Shown here: piece after piece, positions 5,933-8,266 of the stretch
Layout of the letters: the number at the start of each line of letters is the position of its first letter
Position numbering within the stretch: position 1 is the first letter of the stretch
Assembly: GCA_031554725.1 (NCBI GenBank)
Contig: JAVBUZ010000053.1
Span: 1 to 8,266, forward strand
Reading direction: 5' to 3'
Length of the DNA: 8,266 nt
Source: JAVBUZ01 sp031554725
GTDB taxonomy: Bacteria > Bacillota > Clostridia > Lachnospirales > Lachnospiraceae
Notes under the pieces: model-generated
The model's input: the letters and a program-made list of their open reading frames with translations, nothing else
Told to the model about the DNA's origin: nothing
Databases searched by the model: none
Translations under genes and position numbers: made by a program

Positions 5933-6649
5933 ATGGAAGAATTAAAGATGCCACAGCACGTGGCCATTATATTAGATGGAAACGGAAGGTGGGCAAAATC
6001 GAAAGGTATGCCTAGAAATTATGGTCATGTTCAAGGAGCAAAGACGGTAGAGGTCATTTGTGAAGAGGCATACAAAATGGGGATACAGTATCTGACAGTA
6101 TATGCTTTTTCAACAGAAAATTGGAACAGACCTAAGGATGAGGTAGAAGCGCTTATGAAATTACTACGTAATTACCTCAAAAATTGTATAAAGACAGCGG
6201 AAAAGAATCGTATGTGTGTGCGTGTAATTGGCGATAAGACCGGATTGGATGCGGATATACGTGGTAGAATAGAGGATTTGGAAGAAGCAACAAAAAATAA
6301 TACCGGTTTACATTTTCAAATTGCCATCAATTATGGTGGTCGAGATGAAATTCGCCGAGCTGTAACCGCTCTTTCACAGAAGGTAGCAGATGGTGAGATG
6401 AAGGCAGAAGATATAACAGAAGAGGCGATAAGCCAACAATTGGATACCAAAGATATTCCAGAACCGGATTTATTGATTCGTACTTGTAATGAGCTAAGAT
6501 TATCTAATTTCCTTTTATGGCAGTTAGCATACACAGAGTTTTACGTTACGCCTGTTGCATGGCCAGATTTTTCAAAAGAAGAATTAGAAAAAGCTGTTCT
6601 TGCATATAATCAAAGAGACAGAAGATATGGCCTTTTAAAGGAGGAATAG
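5933..6649 (+). CDS. uppS: Undecaprenyl (isoprenyl) diphosphate synthase, cis-prenyltransferase
   Basis: UppS condenses isopentenyl diphosphate onto farnesyl diphosphate in cis to make the C55 lipid carrier for peptidoglycan and wall polymers, at the inner face of the membrane. The 238-residue length is usual. Seen: ILDGNGRWA (13-21, with catalytic Asp15), GH at 31-32, YAFSTENWNRP (57-67), NYGGRDEI (133-140), and RTCNELRLSNFLLWQLAYTEF (183-203) with Arg183, Arg189, Ser191 and Glu202 at the isopentenyl diphosphate/Mg site. The usual RTSGE/RTGGE here reads RTCNE, a mild deviation with the key charged residues kept. AAGGGAG (5921-5927) is 5 nt before the ATG. cdsA follows after 3 nt, and its ribosome binding site overlaps the uppS stop region. 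Confidence 0.96.
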   Translation: MEELKMPQHVAIILDGNGRWAKSKGMPRNYGHVQGAKTVEVICEEAYKMGIQYLTVYAFSTENWNRPKDEVEALMKLLRNYLKNCIKTAEKNRMCVRVIGDKTGLDADIRGRIEDLEEATKNNTGLHFQIAINYGGRDEIRRAVTALSQKVADGEMKAEDITEEAISQQLDTKDIPEPDLLIRTCNELRLSNFLLWQLAYTEFYVTPVAWPDFSKEELEKAVLAYNQRDRRYGLLKEE

Positions 6650-6652
6650 TTT

Positions 6653-7474
6653 ATGTTTTGGACTAGACTAGCAAGTGGAGTTGTACTTGTAATTATAGCA
6701 CTAGCAACATTTATTTTCGGAGGCCCAGCACTATGGGGACTGCTACTTGTAATTTCCATGATTGCTTTTTTGGAATTAACCAGGGCAACTGGGGTAAGAA
6801 AAGAAGACAAAAAAGTAACTGCCTTTGAGATGGTAGGAATCATAGGAATTATGGCATACTATAGTTCGCTATACTGGGGAAATGATTACACCCTTTCTTT
6901 TATGTCAATTATTGGTACCTTTTTGGCGTGTATGTTTGTTTACGTGATTACCTTCCCTAAATACTCATCAGAACAGGCAATGGCAACCTTTTTTTCCTTT
7001 ATTTATGCACCGATTATGTTATCCTTTCTTTTCCAGACGAGAGAATTACATTATGGCAAATACTTGGTATGGCTGATCTTGATAAGTTCATGGGGGTGCG
7101 ATACTTGTGCCTATGTAGTGGGAATGCTGATAGGAAAGAAAAAGATATTTCCGATACTTAGTCCCAAGAAGTCTTTAGAAGGATGTATTGGAGGGGTTCT
7201 TGGAGCGGCGCTAATAGGTGGACTATTTGTGCATTTTGTTGTAGAGCAAGTGGTAGTAGAACAAACCATTACTTGGGTGGCGGCATTTATATGTGCTGTA
7301 GGAGCTATTTTTTCTCAGATGGGAGATTTGGCGGCGTCTGCAATTAAAAGAAATCATAATATTAAGGACTATGGAAAAGTTATTCCGGGGCATGGAGGAA
7401 TTATGGATCGTTTCGATAGCGTAATTGTAACAGCACCGATGATTTACTTTTTAGCGGCACTTTTAATTAAGTGA
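6653..7474 (+). CDS. cdsA: Phosphatidate cytidylyltransferase (CDP-diacylglycerol synthase)
   Basis: CdsA makes CDP-diacylglycerol from CTP and phosphatidic acid, the entry to anionic phospholipids, in the cytoplasmic membrane. The 273 residues hold several hydrophobic segments: ~6-42 as one or two spans, then ~57-73, 82-101, 110-127, 137-160, 178-197, 206-223 and 256-272. The C-terminal half has the family residues: WGCDTCAYVVGMLIGKKK (147-164), SPKKSLEG (170-177), GDLAASAIKR (224-233), and the complete signature from Ser229 through KDYGKVIPGHGGIMDRFD (238-255). AAAGGAGG (6637-6644) 8 nt before the ATG is an ideal ribosome binding site overlapping the end of uppS, so the two are tightly coupled. 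Nothing appears broken. Confidence 0.96.
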   Translation: MFWTRLASGVVLVIIALATFIFGGPALWGLLLVISMIAFLELTRATGVRKEDKKVTAFEMVGIIGIMAYYSSLYWGNDYTLSFMSIIGTFLACMFVYVITFPKYSSEQAMATFFSFIYAPIMLSFLFQTRELHYGKYLVWLILISSWGCDTCAYVVGMLIGKKKIFPILSPKKSLEGCIGGVLGAALIGGLFVHFVVEQVVVEQTITWVAAFICAVGAIFSQMGDLAASAIKRNHNIKDYGKVIPGHGGIMDRFDSVIVTAPMIYFLAALLIK

Positions 7475-7509
7475 TAGATTACGTTTCAGTGGAAAGGCAT
7501 GATATTAAT

Positions 7510-8266
7510 ATGAAGAACATAGCCATCTTGGGTTCCACAGGATCAATTGGAACTCAGACTTTAGATATAGTAAGAGCAAATGCAGATTTAAACGTGGTAG
7601 CATTAGCAGCAGGAAGCAATACCACACTTATGGAAAAACAGGTTAGAGAGTTTTTGCCAGAGCTTGTAGTAATGTGGGAAGAGGCAGCGGCAAAGGAACT
7701 AAGAACGCGAGTAGCAGATTTGGATGTTAAAGTCGAGTCGGGCATGGAAGGTATGCTTAATCTTGCAGTTTATGCCAAAGCAGAAGTATTAGTGACGGCA
7801 ATAGTGGGAATGATTGGTATTAGACCAACCATTGCAGCGATAGAGGCAGGAAAGGCGATAGCCCTTGCAAATAAGGAAACCTTAGTTACCGCAGGGCATA
7901 TTATAATGCCATTAGCGAAGAAGCACAATGTACCAATTTTGCCAGTTGATAGCGAGCATAGTGCTATTTTCCAATCTTTAAATGGAGAACGCCAAAATAA
8001 GATATCCAAGATTCTTTTAACGGCTTCAGGAGGACCTTTTAGAGGCAAAAAGAAGGAAGAGCTACAAAATATCCAGGTAGAGGATGCCTTAAAACACCCT
8101 AACTGGGCGATGGGAAGAAAAATAACCATTGATTCTTCCACCATGGTCAATAAGGGCTTAGAGGTTATAGAGGCAAAATGGTTATTTGATGTGGAATTAG
8201 ATCAAATACAGGTTGTAGTACATCCTCAAAGTGTGATTCATTCTATGGTTGAATATGAGGATGGAG
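7510..8266 (+). CDS. dxr: 1-deoxy-D-xylulose 5-phosphate reductoisomerase, 3'-truncated by window edge
   Basis: Dxr (IspC) converts DXP to 2-C-methylerythritol 4-phosphate with NADPH and a divalent metal, the committed step of the MEP isoprenoid pathway and the target of fosmidomycin. The frame is open to the window end and gives the first 252 of about 380 residues. Seen: IAILGSTGSIGTQTLD (4-19, NADPH loop), ALANKETLV (118-126), PVDSEHSAIFQ (145-155, metal ligands Asp147 and Glu149), ASGGPFR (172-178), ALKHPNWAMGRKITIDSST (193-211), then NKGLEVIEA (214-222, metal ligand Glu218) and HPQSVIHSMVEY (238-249). ATG 7510 gives the canonical N-terminus. GGAAAGG (7491-7497) is 12 nt upstream, rather far; in-frame GTGs at 7471 and 7489 lack ribosome binding sites. 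It starts 35 nt after cdsA, in the common uppS-cdsA-dxr order. Confidence 0.96.
   Translation, partial: MKNIAILGSTGSIGTQTLDIVRANADLNVVALAAGSNTTLMEKQVREFLPELVVMWEEAAAKELRTRVADLDVKVESGMEGMLNLAVYAKAEVLVTAIVGMIGIRPTIAAIEAGKAIALANKETLVTAGHIIMPLAKKHNVPILPVDSEHSAIFQSLNGERQNKISKILLTASGGPFRGKKKEELQNIQVEDALKHPNWAMGRKITIDSSTMVNKGLEVIEAKWLFDVELDQIQVVVHPQSVIHSMVEYEDG

Noticed and set aside
5912..5934. Perfect TTGACA as a uppS promoter
   Set aside because: The only good -10 (TATTAT, 5929-5934) is 11 nt away, far too close, and nothing -10-like lies at 16-18 nt.
7770..8150. 126-residue minus-strand ORF
   Set aside because: It lies wholly inside dxr, whose motifs are unmistakable, so it is an antisense shadow.
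1..8266. CRISPR arrays, insertion sequences, tRNA or rRNA genes, phage or defence modules
   Set aside because: No spaced direct-repeat array, transposase, RNA gene or toxin/defence domain could be seen. Genes fill the window and composition looks even.

Overview
The window is an AT-rich, gene-dense piece of a bacterial chromosome with every gene on the + strand. Its protein families, strong AGGAGG-type ribosome binding sites, gene order (pyrH-frr-uppS-cdsA-dxr) and protein style all point to a Gram-positive Clostridia member, most likely Lachnospiraceae. The family placement is an inference from the look of the proteins, not from a search.

Layout. (1) Positions 1-2244: the 3' part of polyphosphate kinase ppk1, cut by the window start, overlapping by 8 nt a Maf-type nucleotide pyrophosphatase. 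(2) 2245-2651: a self-contained unit with a near-consensus promoter, an 87-residue very acidic protein of unknown function, and a hairpin terminator nested in a larger 60-nt palindrome. (3) 2653-4559: a second strong promoter, then a membrane-anchored NodB-type polysaccharide deacetylase and a bactofilin with a long acidic N-terminal extension. (4) 4580-8266: pyrH, frr, uppS, cdsA and the first two thirds of dxr (cut by the window end). No terminator is visible between 2653 and 8266, so regions 3 and 4 may be one long transcript.

How the genes fit together. Dxr commits carbon to the MEP isoprenoid pathway, UppS builds the undecaprenyl carrier used for peptidoglycan, and CdsA makes CDP-diacylglycerol for phospholipids. 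PyrH supplies UDP, hence UTP for UDP-sugars and CTP for CdsA. Frr recycles ribosomes. The deacetylase and bactofilin in front plausibly act on wall modification and cell shape, so the long unit reads as an envelope-growth operon joined to a translation/nucleotide pair.

Most of the window is conserved housekeeping sequence, and I see no clear novel system. The points most worth checking are the frr-uppS leader (a 46-nt hairpin overlapping a 10-codon ORF), a possible internal start in the bactofilin gene that would give a domain-only isoform, and the acidic 87-residue protein with its own promoter and terminator.
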